Source: Clostridium puniceum
Lineage (GTDB): Bacteria; Bacillota; Clostridia; Clostridiales; Clostridiaceae
Direction of reading: 5' to 3'
DNA length: 50,489 bases
NCBI RefSeq assembly: GCF_002006345.1
Contig: NZ_LZZM01000180.1
Coordinates: 1-50,489, forward strand
Shown here: positions 1 to 7,748 of the stretch, piece after piece
How the letters are laid out: each line of letters opens with the position of its first letter
Position numbering within the stretch: position 1 is the first letter of the stretch
The notes under the pieces: generated by a model
The model's input: the letters and a program-made list of their open reading frames with translations, nothing else
The model's database searches: none
Told to the model about the DNA's origin: nothing
Made by a program: the position numbers and the translations under genes

Positions 1-2
1 AA

Positions 3-338
3 ACCATAGAGGCTTTCTTTAAAATGGCTAAAAATATATACCAAATAAAAAATTTAAGAACCAGAAAGTTTCTTGGAATATACGGATTCTTATGGCTTGT
101 ATTCATAACACATAATCTTATAAGTTGGTTTAAATCTACAATTCTTTATGGTGCTGAATTTGAAAATATGGGAGTTAGAGCACTAGTAAAAACTGTTGGA
201 AACATAAAAGGTTTTGTTAAAAGAACTTCTCTTGGAATTAAAGTAAATATTCCGCCACTAACAAAGTTAGCGAAGTTAATTGCAGATGTACTTTGCAATC
301 CTAGATATATCCAACTAACTTTCGATATTTCGAGTTAA
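3..338 (+). CDS. C-terminal part of a DDE-type transposase (partial, cut by window edge)
   Basis: The reading frame is open to the left edge of the window, so the ATG at 24 is internal rather than the real start. The visible 111 residues begin TIEAFFKMAKNIYQ and continue with RNLRTRKF-like basic and aromatic segments (IYGFLWLVFITHNLIS), which resembles the C-terminal end of DDE transposases, where an acidic residue (the E in IEAFFK) would be the last of the catalytic triad. The IS family cannot be assigned from this fragment. Whether the full gene is intact cannot be seen. It marks an insertion-sequence edge to the left of the helicase gene; no clear terminal inverted repeat was found downstream. 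Confidence 0.55.
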   Translation, partial: TIEAFFKMAKNIYQIKNLRTRKFLGIYGFLWLVFITHNLISWFKSTILYGAEFENMGVRALVKTVGNIKGFVKRTSLGIKVNIPPLTKLAKLIADVLCNPRYIQLTFDISS

Positions 339-672
339 AACAATTTTTACTAATGCAATATAATCCAAAATTGGAAGATTTGCTTTTTGCTCTTTTCAGT
401 TCGGCCATTTTTAAAATTCACATATTATTCCATAGCATATTTATCTTAAATTGCATAGATAATAAAATATTATGGATAATAGTAACAGGTAATTATATGC
501 AAGTATAATTTTTATATTTGTACGAAATCTAGGTAATTAGAATTCATATAAAAATGAGCAGTGAGAATTTGGAAAAGAATTTTAATAATAGGTGGGAATA
601 AAGAGAGTGGTTTAGAAGTTACATGTTTATTTCTTAAAAATAATTATAAAGCTATCTATATTATATAAATCG
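339..672. other. Intergenic stretch without a recognisable gene
   Basis: AT-rich sequence between the transposase end and the helicase leader. No open frame with a ribosome binding site was found. It should contain the right end of the insertion sequence, but no terminal repeat can be defined because the left end lies outside the window. Confidence 0.5.
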
Positions 673-681
673 TGTTATACT
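673..681 (+). promoter_or_regulatory. Candidate extended -10 promoter for the DEAD-box helicase
   Basis: TGTTATACT matches an extended -10 (TGn plus TATACT). No good -35 is present 17 nt upstream, which is tolerated with an extended -10. A start near 688 would put the stem-loop at 707-735 inside the transcript leader. Confidence 0.35.
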
Positions 682-706
682 TATAAAAATAGATTTAGGT
701 ATTATT

Positions 707-735
707 AAAAATGGCTATTAATCATAGCCATTTTT
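707..735 (+). terminator. Intrinsic terminator-like hairpin in the helicase leader
   Basis: A 12-bp perfect stem (AAAAATGGCTAT pairing with ATAGCCATTTTT) has a 5-nt loop and ends in a run of T followed by GTTTC. It lies about 40 nt before the helicase start. It could end transcription coming from the insertion-sequence side, in either direction because the stem is flanked by A and T runs, or act as an attenuator for the promoter candidate at 673. Confidence 0.6.
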
Positions 736-772
736 GTTTCGCTAAAAATAAAGAAGGAAGAAAATAAAATAT

Positions 773-2161
773 ATGAAATTTGAAGAATTAAACATAATAG
801 AACCAATATTGAAAGCATTAAAAGATGAAAATTATAAAGAAGCTAGTAAAATACAAGAAGAAGCAATTCCATCAATTTTACTTGGTAAAGATCTACTGGG
901 GTGTGCGCAGACAGGAACAGGCAAAACAGCTGCTTTTGCAATACCTACATTGCAGTTATTATATAATTCAAATAAAGTTGCAAAGAAGAATAGAATACAG
1001 TCACTAATTTTAACGCCTACTAGAGAATTAGCGATACAAATATATGAGAGTATTCAATCATATGGGAAAAACTTAAATTTAAAGCCAGCTGTAATATTTG
1101 GTGGTGTATCACAAAAACCCCAAGAGGAAGTGTTAAGAAAAGGTGTAGATATATTAATAGCAACACCAGGAAGATTAAATGATTTAGTTAATCAAAAACT
1201 TATAGATTTAAGTGAAATAGAAATATTCATATTAGATGAAGCTGATAGAATGTTAGATATGGGATTTATAAATGATGTAAAAAAGGTCATAAAATATATT
1301 CCCCAAAAAAGACAGACATTATTTTTCTCAGCAACTATGCCAAATGAAATTAAAAATTTAGTGAGTACACTTTTAGTAGAGCCTGTTGTAGTGGAAGTAA
1401 CACCTGTATCATCAACAGTTGATAAGATAAAGCAATTGCTTTACTATGTAGATAAACCGAATAAGAAAAAATTACTGATAAGTCTATTAAAAACAGAGAA
1501 AATCCCATCAGTTTTAGTTTTCACAAGAACAAAAAGTGATGCTAATAGATTAGTAAAGTATTTAGAAGCAGTAGAAATAGGAGCAAAAGCAATTCATGGA
1601 AATAAATCTCAAAATGCGAGACAAGAAGCATTGCAAAGCTTTAAAGAAAAAAAAATACGAGTATTAATAGCTACAGATATAGCAGCAAGAGGAATTGACA
1701 TTGATGAATTATCACATGTAATTAATTATGGCTTACCTAATATACCAGAAACTTATGTACATAGAATTGGAAGAACAGGAAGAGCAGGTCAATGTGGAAT
1801 AGCCATATCGTTTAGTGATGTAGATGAAATACCTTATGTTAGAGATATAGAAAAATTAATTAAAAAGAAAATAGATATAGTTGAAGGACATAAATATCCA
1901 ATGGTAAATCTAACACCAAGTCCTAAAATTAAAGCTATAGGAAACAGACCTAGATCAGGAGATGCTCCTAAAGCTAAGGGAACAGGAAGTAACAATGCAT
2001 CTAAAACTAAAACAACAGCAGTAGGAAATAAAAGTACATCTAAAGCAGCAGCTATAGCAAACTCTACCACACGTAAAGCTATGGGAACAGCAAATCAAAA
2101 TGTAGGTAAAACTATAATTGGAGCAAAGAAAAATGCAACTATAACAACAAGTTTTAAATAA
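773..2161 (+). CDS. DEAD-box ATP-dependent RNA helicase (RhlE/CshA-like)
   Basis: ATP-dependent RNA helicase of superfamily 2. The motifs appear in order: Q-motif region (KIQEEAIP), Walker A AQTGTGKT, PTRELA, TPGRL, DEAD in LDEADRMLDMGF, SAT, then the second RecA domain with VFTRTK, ATDIAARGID and HRIGRTGRAG. Such proteins unwind structured RNA in ribosome assembly, mRNA decay and cold adaptation. After the core, about 80 residues (roughly 383-462) are low-complexity and rich in Lys, Ala, Thr, Asn and Gly, a basic tail likely to help hold RNA; the tail sequence is not a family domain I recognise. The start at 773 follows GAAGGAAG with a long spacing (about 12-15 nt). Monocistronic, bounded by hairpins at 707-735 and 2168-2209. 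Confidence 0.93.
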   Translation: MKFEELNIIEPILKALKDENYKEASKIQEEAIPSILLGKDLLGCAQTGTGKTAAFAIPTLQLLYNSNKVAKKNRIQSLILTPTRELAIQIYESIQSYGKNLNLKPAVIFGGVSQKPQEEVLRKGVDILIATPGRLNDLVNQKLIDLSEIEIFILDEADRMLDMGFINDVKKVIKYIPQKRQTLFFSATMPNEIKNLVSTLLVEPVVVEVTPVSSTVDKIKQLLYYVDKPNKKKLLISLLKTEKIPSVLVFTRTKSDANRLVKYLEAVEIGAKAIHGNKSQNARQEALQSFKEKKIRVLIATDIAARGIDIDELSHVINYGLPNIPETYVHRIGRTGRAGQCGIAISFSDVDEIPYVRDIEKLIKKKIDIVEGHKYPMVNLTPSPKIKAIGNRPRSGDAPKAKGTGSNNASKTKTTAVGNKSTSKAAAIANSTTRKAMGTANQNVGKTIIGAKKNATITTSFK

Positions 2162-2167
2162 ATTTTT

Positions 2168-2209
2168 AAGCACTAATAGTATTAGAGATAATAGTATTGG
2201 TGCTTTTTT
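2168..2209 (+). terminator. Intrinsic terminator after the helicase gene
   Basis: AAGCACTAATAGTATT pairs with AATAGTATTGGTGCTT (one G-U wobble, one G-G mismatch) around a 6-nt loop, followed by TTTTTT. It lies 7 nt after the helicase stop. Confidence 0.8.
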
Positions 2210-2220
2210 ATTAAAGTTTA

Positions 2221-2249
2221 TTGTCAGTTAGATTTTTGGTGAATATATC
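2221..2249 (+). promoter_or_regulatory. Candidate promoter for the ECF sigma operon
   Basis: TTGTCA and TATATC are separated by 17 nt, a housekeeping-type promoter arrangement just after the preceding terminator and about 100 nt before the sigma gene. An ECF-type autoregulated promoter may also exist but cannot be recognised by eye. Confidence 0.35.
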
Positions 2250-2348
2250 AAAGTACTAATTTTAATAAATTTATATGAGCATTTTATAGTACTGATACAT
2301 CTAATATATGTAATACTTAGCTAGGTAGTATAAATTAAGGAGGAAAAG

Positions 2349-2882
2349 ATGGAGTTGATATCATTTTTAGATTATAGAAAAAAGTCAATAGTATCTAAAG
2401 CAAAGAAAGGTGATAAAGAAGCTTTTTTAGGACTTATAGATGAAAATAGATTAAATCTATATAGGGTGGCTAGAGGGATTTTAAAAGATAAAGAAGATAT
2501 TGAAGATGCACTTCAAAATACTGTTATACACTCATTACAAAAAATAAACTCTTTGAAAAAGGACCAATATTTCAGAACCTGGATAATAAGAATTTTAATT
2601 AATGAATGCAATGAAATATTAAGGAAAAGTAAGAGGATTACGCATTTAGATGATAAAAGTAATAATGAAATTTATAGTGATAGCTATGAAAATATGGATT
2701 TAACAAGAGCAATAAATTCATTAAGTAAAGAACTGAGAATAACTACAGTATTATTTTATTTTGAAGATATGAGTCTTAAGGATATTGCAAAAGTATTGAA
2801 AATTCCAGAGGGAACTGTTAGGTCAAGGCTTACAAGAGCAGGAGGGAAACTTAGAGAAGTAATGAGTGAGGTGGAAGTATGA
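2349..2882 (+). CDS. ECF-family RNA polymerase sigma factor (SigV-like)
   Basis: A 177-residue sigma-70 family protein with only regions 2 and 4. Region 2 spans about residues 25-95, with the DIEDALQNT stretch of region 2.1/2.2 and FRTWIIRILINEC of 2.3/2.4. Region 4 spans about 120-170, with the helix-turn-helix LKDIAKVLKIPEGTVRSRLTRA. It directs polymerase to a small regulon once released from its anti-sigma. The start follows AAGGAGGAAAAG. The stop overlaps the start of the next gene by 4 nt (ATGA), so translation is coupled to the predicted anti-sigma partner. The regulon and inducing signal are not visible here. Confidence 0.92.
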   Translation: MELISFLDYRKKSIVSKAKKGDKEAFLGLIDENRLNLYRVARGILKDKEDIEDALQNTVIHSLQKINSLKKDQYFRTWIIRILINECNEILRKSKRITHLDDKSNNEIYSDSYENMDLTRAINSLSKELRITTVLFYFEDMSLKDIAKVLKIPEGTVRSRLTRAGGKLREVMSEVEV

Positions 2883-4243
2883 TGCAAGTAAATGATGATT
2901 TATTCGATGATGAAATAAGAAAAAAATTAAAAAGTGAAATAAGCTATGTACCCAAAGATATTAATCAAAAAATTGATGATGCAGTTAGCAGCGTAGAAAA
3001 AAGAAAATTTAATGTAAAAAAGGTCTCAAGCATATGTGCAATATGTATAATTGGTATACTATTACTAGGAATGGCTATGCCAACTTATGCAAGCAATATT
3101 CCTTTTATAGGAAGTATACTTGAAAAGTTGAACTATAAAAATTATAAGAAGTATGGTTCAGATTTAAATATAACTAAAGAAAGTAATGGCTTAAAGGTTA
3201 CTATTAATAAAGTTGTTTATGATGGTCTTGAGATAGCTGTATTTTATAGTATTAAAAGTGAAGAGCCAATGGAGAATAAGCCTAATTTTATAGGAGCAAA
3301 GCTGAAGATAAATGGAAAGGAAGCAATTCTTGGAGGAGAGGAATCAGGAGAAATTTTAGATGATAAAAATATTTATGCTGGAGTTATAAAATATAGAGTT
3401 GGAATAGACCAAATGATATGGAAGAACACTAAAGAACAAGATAAAAATAATGAAGATATAGAAATGCCTAATGAGTTTGTATTAAATTTAAATATAGATA
3501 AAATTGGTGTAGGAAAGTGGACTTTTGATATTCCTGTAAGTATTGAGACGATTAATGATAAAATTAAAGAAAAGGAGTGTAATATAGAGTTAAGAAATGG
3601 ATATAATATAAATAAAATTATTACAACACCGATAAATACAGAATTAGAAGGAATTATAGCAAGTGATAAAAGTGATAATAAGTACTTACAATTTTCTGTG
3701 TTTGATGATAAAGGAAGACACTTTTTAGACGAAGCAGGGGAAACTTATGTACATTCAGATAAAGATGGGAAATCTCATGAGCATCTTAGTTATATGTATA
3801 AACCAATCTACGATGATACGGAATCACTAACATTTATACCATATACAGATACTACTACTGTATCAGATGATACAAATAATAGTATTGCTGCAAAATTAAA
3901 TTTAAAAGGAGAAACAAAGTTATATTCTGACAATGGAAAAGAATATGCTACTATTACTAGAATTGAAACATCAAATGAAAAAACAAAAATTTATTATAAA
4001 TCACAATATGGAATTCATGTATCTCCGATTTATATAACAAATAATAAAACTGATGAGGAGATAATAGCATTTGAAGATTGGCAGAAAAATGCTGAAGAGA
4101 TTGTTTATGTAAATAATAGTGATGAATATGTAGTTACTTGTGATAAAGTAATTACAGAAGGAGACTATTCAGTTAAAATGACAGATGAATCAAAATCTAT
4201 TGAAGTTTATAATAATGATAAATTCACAATAAATATTAAATAG
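2879..4243 (+). CDS. DUF4179-type anti-sigma factor with extracellular sensor region
   Basis: A 454-residue protein with a cytoplasmic N-terminal segment (1-48), one transmembrane helix at about 49-67 (SSICAICIIGILLLGMAMP), and a long extracellular part rich in beta-type, charged sequence. This is the layout of DUF4179 proteins, often with a DUF5643 C-terminal region, which sit next to ECF sigma factors in Clostridia and Bacilli and are taken to be their membrane anti-sigma factors. The ATGATG start leaves either Met 1 or Met 2 possible. The 4-nt overlap with the sigma gene supports a partner role. The ligand or stress sensed is unknown. Confidence 0.85.
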   Translation: MMQVNDDLFDDEIRKKLKSEISYVPKDINQKIDDAVSSVEKRKFNVKKVSSICAICIIGILLLGMAMPTYASNIPFIGSILEKLNYKNYKKYGSDLNITKESNGLKVTINKVVYDGLEIAVFYSIKSEEPMENKPNFIGAKLKINGKEAILGGEESGEILDDKNIYAGVIKYRVGIDQMIWKNTKEQDKNNEDIEMPNEFVLNLNIDKIGVGKWTFDIPVSIETINDKIKEKECNIELRNGYNINKIITTPINTELEGIIASDKSDNKYLQFSVFDDKGRHFLDEAGETYVHSDKDGKSHEHLSYMYKPIYDDTESLTFIPYTDTTTVSDDTNNSIAAKLNLKGETKLYSDNGKEYATITRIETSNEKTKIYYKSQYGIHVSPIYITNNKTDEEIIAFEDWQKNAEEIVYVNNSDEYVVTCDKVITEGDYSVKMTDESKSIEVYNNDKFTINIK

Positions 4244-4306
4244 TAAATCTTCTATTATTGATTTGTACTTCAAGACTTTTAATATTCAATTTTAAACATT
4301 AGCATA

Positions 4307-4355
4307 AAGAATAACTTTAAGATAAAGATAAATAGTTGAAGTTATTCTTATTTTT
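4307..4355 (+). terminator. Intrinsic terminator after the sigma/anti-sigma operon
   Basis: AAGAATAACTT pairs perfectly with AAGTTATTCTT (11 bp) around a 21-nt loop and is followed by ATTTTTA. It lies 64 nt after the anti-sigma stop. Confidence 0.7.
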
Positions 4356-4407
4356 AGATATAGTCATATTATAGGTGTAAAAATTATAAATAAAGGAGAA
4401 TATCCTG

Positions 4408-5214
4408 ATGAAAAAAAGCTTCAACATAGATGATTTTCTAATAAAATATCCATATTCTAAAGAAATAATTCACAAAAATAATATTAAAATTAATAATATT
4501 AAAGAAATTTATGAAGATTATGTTGAATATGAAAGTTCTTATGAAAATCAAGCACAGTTTATAGCAAACATATTGCGTTCTCAACCAATGGTACATTCAG
4601 TTAAGTCTCGAATTAAGGATCCAGATAGATTAGTGGAAAAGGTCATTAGAAAAACTGAAAATAGAAAAAGTAAATACGGAGATGAATTTGAATTTACAGT
4701 ATATAACTATAAAAATGAAATAAATGACTTAATAGGAATAAGGGTTATACATATATTTAAGGACCAATGGCAAGAGATACATGAGTTTATTGTGAATACG
4801 TGGAAGGTTATAGAGATAACAGCAAATGTTAGGGACGGAGATAATATAAAAGTTTTTGATGATCCTAATATTGAAGTAAGGTCAAAAGCATCTGGATATC
4901 GTTCAGTACATTATTTAGTAGAATTCTATCCAACAAGTCAAAGAGTTATTGCTGAAATACAAGTTAGAACAATTTTTGAAGAAGGTTATGGTGAAATAGA
5001 CCATAGACTTCGATATTCACATAGGAAAATTCCTGAAATTCTTCAATCTAATTTATTATTATTTAATAGAATAGTAGGTAGTGCAGATGAAATGGCATCT
5101 TTAATCAATAATTTAAGTAAGGAAGGGGGAGAAAAAGAATTTGACTATAAAAAGATAATAGAAAAACAAAAAGCAGAAATAAATATGTTAAAAAGCAAAA
5201 TTAAAGATATTTAG
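4408..5214 (+). CDS. Small alarmone synthetase-like GTP pyrophosphokinase (RelA/SpoT domain only)
   Basis: A 268-residue protein of the COG2357 type that carries a RelA/SpoT nucleotidyltransferase domain but no HD hydrolase, TGS or ACT domain. Visible motifs are VHSVKSRIKDPDRLVEK (ATP-binding region), LIGIRVIHIF, SGYRSVHYLVEF and AEIQVRTIFEEGYGEIDHRLRY. Such enzymes transfer pyrophosphate from ATP to GDP or GTP to make (p)ppGpp in response to transcriptional cues. A charged C-terminal helix (about 235-268, KEFDYKKIIEKQKAEINML) may form a coiled coil for oligomerisation. Start preceded by AAAGGAG. It stands alone between two terminator- or promoter-like regions; the bifunctional Rel is also in this window (10546-12756). 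Confidence 0.88.
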   Translation: MKKSFNIDDFLIKYPYSKEIIHKNNIKINNIKEIYEDYVEYESSYENQAQFIANILRSQPMVHSVKSRIKDPDRLVEKVIRKTENRKSKYGDEFEFTVYNYKNEINDLIGIRVIHIFKDQWQEIHEFIVNTWKVIEITANVRDGDNIKVFDDPNIEVRSKASGYRSVHYLVEFYPTSQRVIAEIQVRTIFEEGYGEIDHRLRYSHRKIPEILQSNLLLFNRIVGSADEMASLINNLSKEGGEKEFDYKKIIEKQKAEINMLKSKIKDI

Positions 5215-5268
5215 GATTGGATTATATTACAGTTTTTGTAATAATTAATGGTAATGGCTCATATTATA

Positions 5269-5297
5269 TTGACATTAAACATAAAGAAATGTAAACT
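5269..5297 (+). promoter_or_regulatory. Promoter for yajC
   Basis: TTGACA, a 17-nt spacer and TAAACT form a good housekeeping promoter. It leaves a leader of about 125 nt before yajC. Two arms in the leader (AAACTAC near 5293 and ACTACAT near 5340) can each pair with the same downstream ATGTAGTTT near 5372, so the leader can adopt alternative folds. Confidence 0.55.
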
Positions 5298-5428
5298 ACT
5301 TATCATGGAATAAGGATATATAAAGTTCTAATTAATTTACTACATTAAAGCAAGGTACAGTTATTAAATATATGTAGTTTATTTATTGGATAGTATATAC
5401 ACTTAAAATAATAATTTTGGAGGGAAAC

Positions 5429-5707
5429 ATGGATAGCATGACAGGAATATTAATTAATGTAGTGCCTTTTTTACTTGTATTTGTAGTATTTTATTTTCTA
5501 CTTATATTACCAGAAAAGAAAAGAAAAAAGAAATACCAAGGTATGCTTGAAGAATTAAAAGTAAATGATGAGGTTGTAACAAGAGGTGGAATAATAGGAA
5601 AAATTTCACATATGGATGAGAAAACTATTACTCTTGAAACAAGTCCAGCTAAAACTAGAATTAAGTTTGAAAAGAGTGGGATAGCTTATAAAGTAAAAGA
5701 AGATTAA
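5429..5707 (+). CDS. yajC: Preprotein translocase auxiliary subunit YajC
   Basis: A 92-residue protein with one N-terminal transmembrane helix (VVPFLLVFVVFYFLLILP, about 10-27), a basic stretch KKRKKKYQGML and a small soluble domain with VNDEVVTRGGIIGKI, the YajC signature. It associates with SecD and SecF at the SecYEG translocon. An in-frame TTG at 5417 would overlap the GGAGG ribosome binding site, so ATG 5429 (7 nt after GGAGG) is the better start. It precedes secD-secF by about 800 nt with one membrane protein between. Confidence 0.93.
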   Translation: MDSMTGILINVVPFLLVFVVFYFLLILPEKKRKKKYQGMLEELKVNDEVVTRGGIIGKISHMDEKTITLETSPAKTRIKFEKSGIAYKVKED

Positions 5708-5758
5708 TCATAATGCCCTTTAATACATCATAAAATGAGTATTGGGGGTGTTATTTTA

Positions 5759-6127
5759 ATGGAAAATAGTAAATACTTTAAATCAGTATTAAAAGGAACT
5801 ATAGGAACTATAATTTTTAGCTTTATAGGAATAACAGTTTTATCTATGCTTATGACTAAATTAGTATTTAGTAAAGGTGTCTTTAACATGGCATATGTAA
5901 TAATATCGTTATGCAGCTTAAGCTTAGGTGCAATAATAGGTGCAAAGAAAAATGAAGCAAAAGGATGGCTTGTTGGTTTTGGAGTAGCTTTAGGTTACTA
6001 TGTAGTATTATTTATATTATCAAGTAGTTTTAGTGGTGAAATAACCTTTAAATTATTTGATTTAACTAAACTGATTATAGCCTTAGTCGTAGGAACTTTA
6101 GCAGGAATGCTTGGGATAAATCTATAA
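5759..6127 (+). CDS. TIGR04086-family four-helix membrane protein
   Basis: A 122-residue hydrophobic protein with four predicted transmembrane helices (about 13-36, 43-62, 72-94 and 100-120) and a Gly-rich C-terminus. Size, layout and position after yajC match the TIGR04086 family of Clostridia, whose function is unknown. The ORF extends upstream to ATG 5735, but GGGGGTG at 5744-5750 is a clear ribosome binding site for ATG 5759. Probably co-transcribed with yajC (51 nt apart). Confidence 0.8.
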   Translation: MENSKYFKSVLKGTIGTIIFSFIGITVLSMLMTKLVFSKGVFNMAYVIISLCSLSLGAIIGAKKNEAKGWLVGFGVALGYYVVLFILSSSFSGEITFKLFDLTKLIIALVVGTLAGMLGINL

Positions 6128-6265
6128 GACAATTTTATTTTTAATTATATTCATATATGATTACAAAGAAGTTATCAATATAGAAAGAAAATTTTGATAA
6201 ATTTACAAAGAATTTTTTAAGCACAATAATACATGAATAAAATTCTTTATTAAGAAATTATAGTA

Positions 6266-6274
6266 TGCTATAAT
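6266..6274 (+). promoter_or_regulatory. Extended -10 promoter for secD-secF
   Basis: TGCTATAAT is a perfect TATAAT with an extended TG. The -35 region (TTTATT) is weak. A start near 6281 gives a leader of about 200 nt containing the long stem at 6307-6363. Confidence 0.5.
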
Positions 6275-6306
6275 GAACAATGTGCCAACATAAGAGTATA
6301 ATAACG

Positions 6307-6363
6307 TTTAAAATTAAGAAAAATAAGTTTTTCTGTATAAGAATTTATTTTCTTAATTTTAAA
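6307..6363 (+). promoter_or_regulatory. Long stem-loop in the secDF leader
   Basis: TTTAAAATTAAGAAAA (6307-6322) pairs perfectly with TTTTCTTAATTTTAAA (6348-6363), 16 bp, around a 25-nt loop. It is followed by TCTTTTAG, only a weak U-tract. It lies downstream of the promoter candidate at 6266, so it is more likely a leader element or attenuator than the terminator of the upstream gene. The rest of the gap 6128-6482 holds no gene I can support. Confidence 0.45.
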
Positions 6364-6482
6364 TCTTTTAGTATTTTACATAACAATACAAAAAGTAGAC
6401 TAAATTGTCATTGGAAGTTTTCTGATTGAGGAAGAGAGGAAATACTAATTAAGAAAAGACAGAAATGCAGAGGGGGATTAAG

Positions 6483-7748
6483 ATGAAAAAGAAAGGCAAA
6501 AGTACGGTATTGTTTATATTAATTGTTGCCGTAATTGGATTGTTAGCTTTTTCAGGATTTAAAGGATTTATCATAGGAGGATATGAATTTAAATCATTTG
6601 ATAAAGTAATAACTAGAGGATTGGATTTACAAGGTGGAGTTTCTGTACTTATGGAAATTCAAAAGGACAAAGTTACAAAGGAAGAATTAGACAGTGCTAA
6701 AGAACATATAGCACTTAGAGTAAATAAGCTTGGAGTTGCTGAAACTATTGTAACAACTGAAGGCGAAAAAAAAATAAGAGTAGATATTCCTGGAAAAAGT
6801 AATTCTAAAGACATTGTGGACAGCTTAAAACAATCAGGTAATTTAAGCTTTAAAGCACCAAATGGAGATGTAATTTTAACTGGTGATGATGTAAAAAAAG
6901 CAACAGCACAAATGGATCAACAAAATGGTGGATATGAAGTAGGTTTAGAGTTAAATGATGAAGGAGCACAAAAATTTGCAGAAGCAACAGGTAAATATAT
7001 AGGTCAAAAGATTTCTATTTACCTTGATGATGAAATGGTATCAGATCCAACTGTAAATTCACAAATTACAGGTGGAAAAGCAAGCATTCAAACTCATGGT
7101 ACATTAGAAGATAATAAAAAATTGGCTGGAATGATTAATTCTGGAGCACTTCCACTTCCTGTAAAAGCGGTTTCAGTTAGTAATGTTGGAGCAGAATTAG
7201 GAGCTACAGCATTCCCCAATTCCATTAAAGCAGGAATTATAGGTGTTGGATTAGTATTTTTATTTTTGCTATTCCATTATAGAGTTCAAGGGTTAATGGG
7301 ATGTGTTGCTTTAACATTATATATTACACTTACACTTTTTGCTTTTGTAGAAGTAGGAGTTACATTAACGCTTCCAGGTATTGCAGCATTCCTGCTTACG
7401 ATTGGTGTTGCAGTTGATGCCAATATATTAACCTTCGAAAGAACCAAAGAAGAATTAAGAAAAGGGTATTCTGTTAAAGCAGCTGCTAAGAAGGGTTCTG
7501 AAAATGCTATGTCTTCAATATTAGATTCAAATGTAACAACATTACTTGCAGCGTTGATTTTATATTTCATAGGTTCAGGTGCAGTTAAGGGATTTGCAAT
7601 TACACTTATGATGGGTATCATAATAACTTTATTTACAGGCTTAGTAGTAACTAAAGTGCTTGTTAATTTAGCAATTGAATGTGGAATTATAAATAAACCA
7701 TCGCATTTCGGAGTTAAGATTAAAAAGGAGGATGAAAAACATGATTAA
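6483..7748 (+). CDS. secD: Protein translocase subunit SecD
   Basis: A 421-residue RND-type subunit of the SecDF complex, which uses the proton motive force to help pull exported proteins through the membrane. Layout: TM1 at about 9-28; periplasmic-side P1 region with RGLDLQGGVSVLMEI; then five membrane helices from about 245 to 410, with the characteristic GVAVDANILTFERTKEE motif and RKGYSVKAA. The ATG at 6465 is followed by the ribosome binding site AGAGGGGG itself, so ATG 6483 is the true start. The last 8 nt overlap secF, whose own GGAGG lies inside the secD end. Confidence 0.95.
   Translation: MKKKGKSTVLFILIVAVIGLLAFSGFKGFIIGGYEFKSFDKVITRGLDLQGGVSVLMEIQKDKVTKEELDSAKEHIALRVNKLGVAETIVTTEGEKKIRVDIPGKSNSKDIVDSLKQSGNLSFKAPNGDVILTGDDVKKATAQMDQQNGGYEVGLELNDEGAQKFAEATGKYIGQKISIYLDDEMVSDPTVNSQITGGKASIQTHGTLEDNKKLAGMINSGALPLPVKAVSVSNVGAELGATAFPNSIKAGIIGVGLVFLFLLFHYRVQGLMGCVALTLYITLTLFAFVEVGVTLTLPGIAAFLLTIGVAVDANILTFERTKEELRKGYSVKAAAKKGSENAMSSILDSNVTTLLAALILYFIGSGAVKGFAITLMMGIIITLFTGLVVTKVLVNLAIECGIINKPSHFGVKIKKEDEKHD

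Noticed and set aside
1834..2173. Two antisense open frames opposite the helicase tail
   Set aside because: They are shadows of the low-complexity codons on the other strand and have no ribosome binding site.
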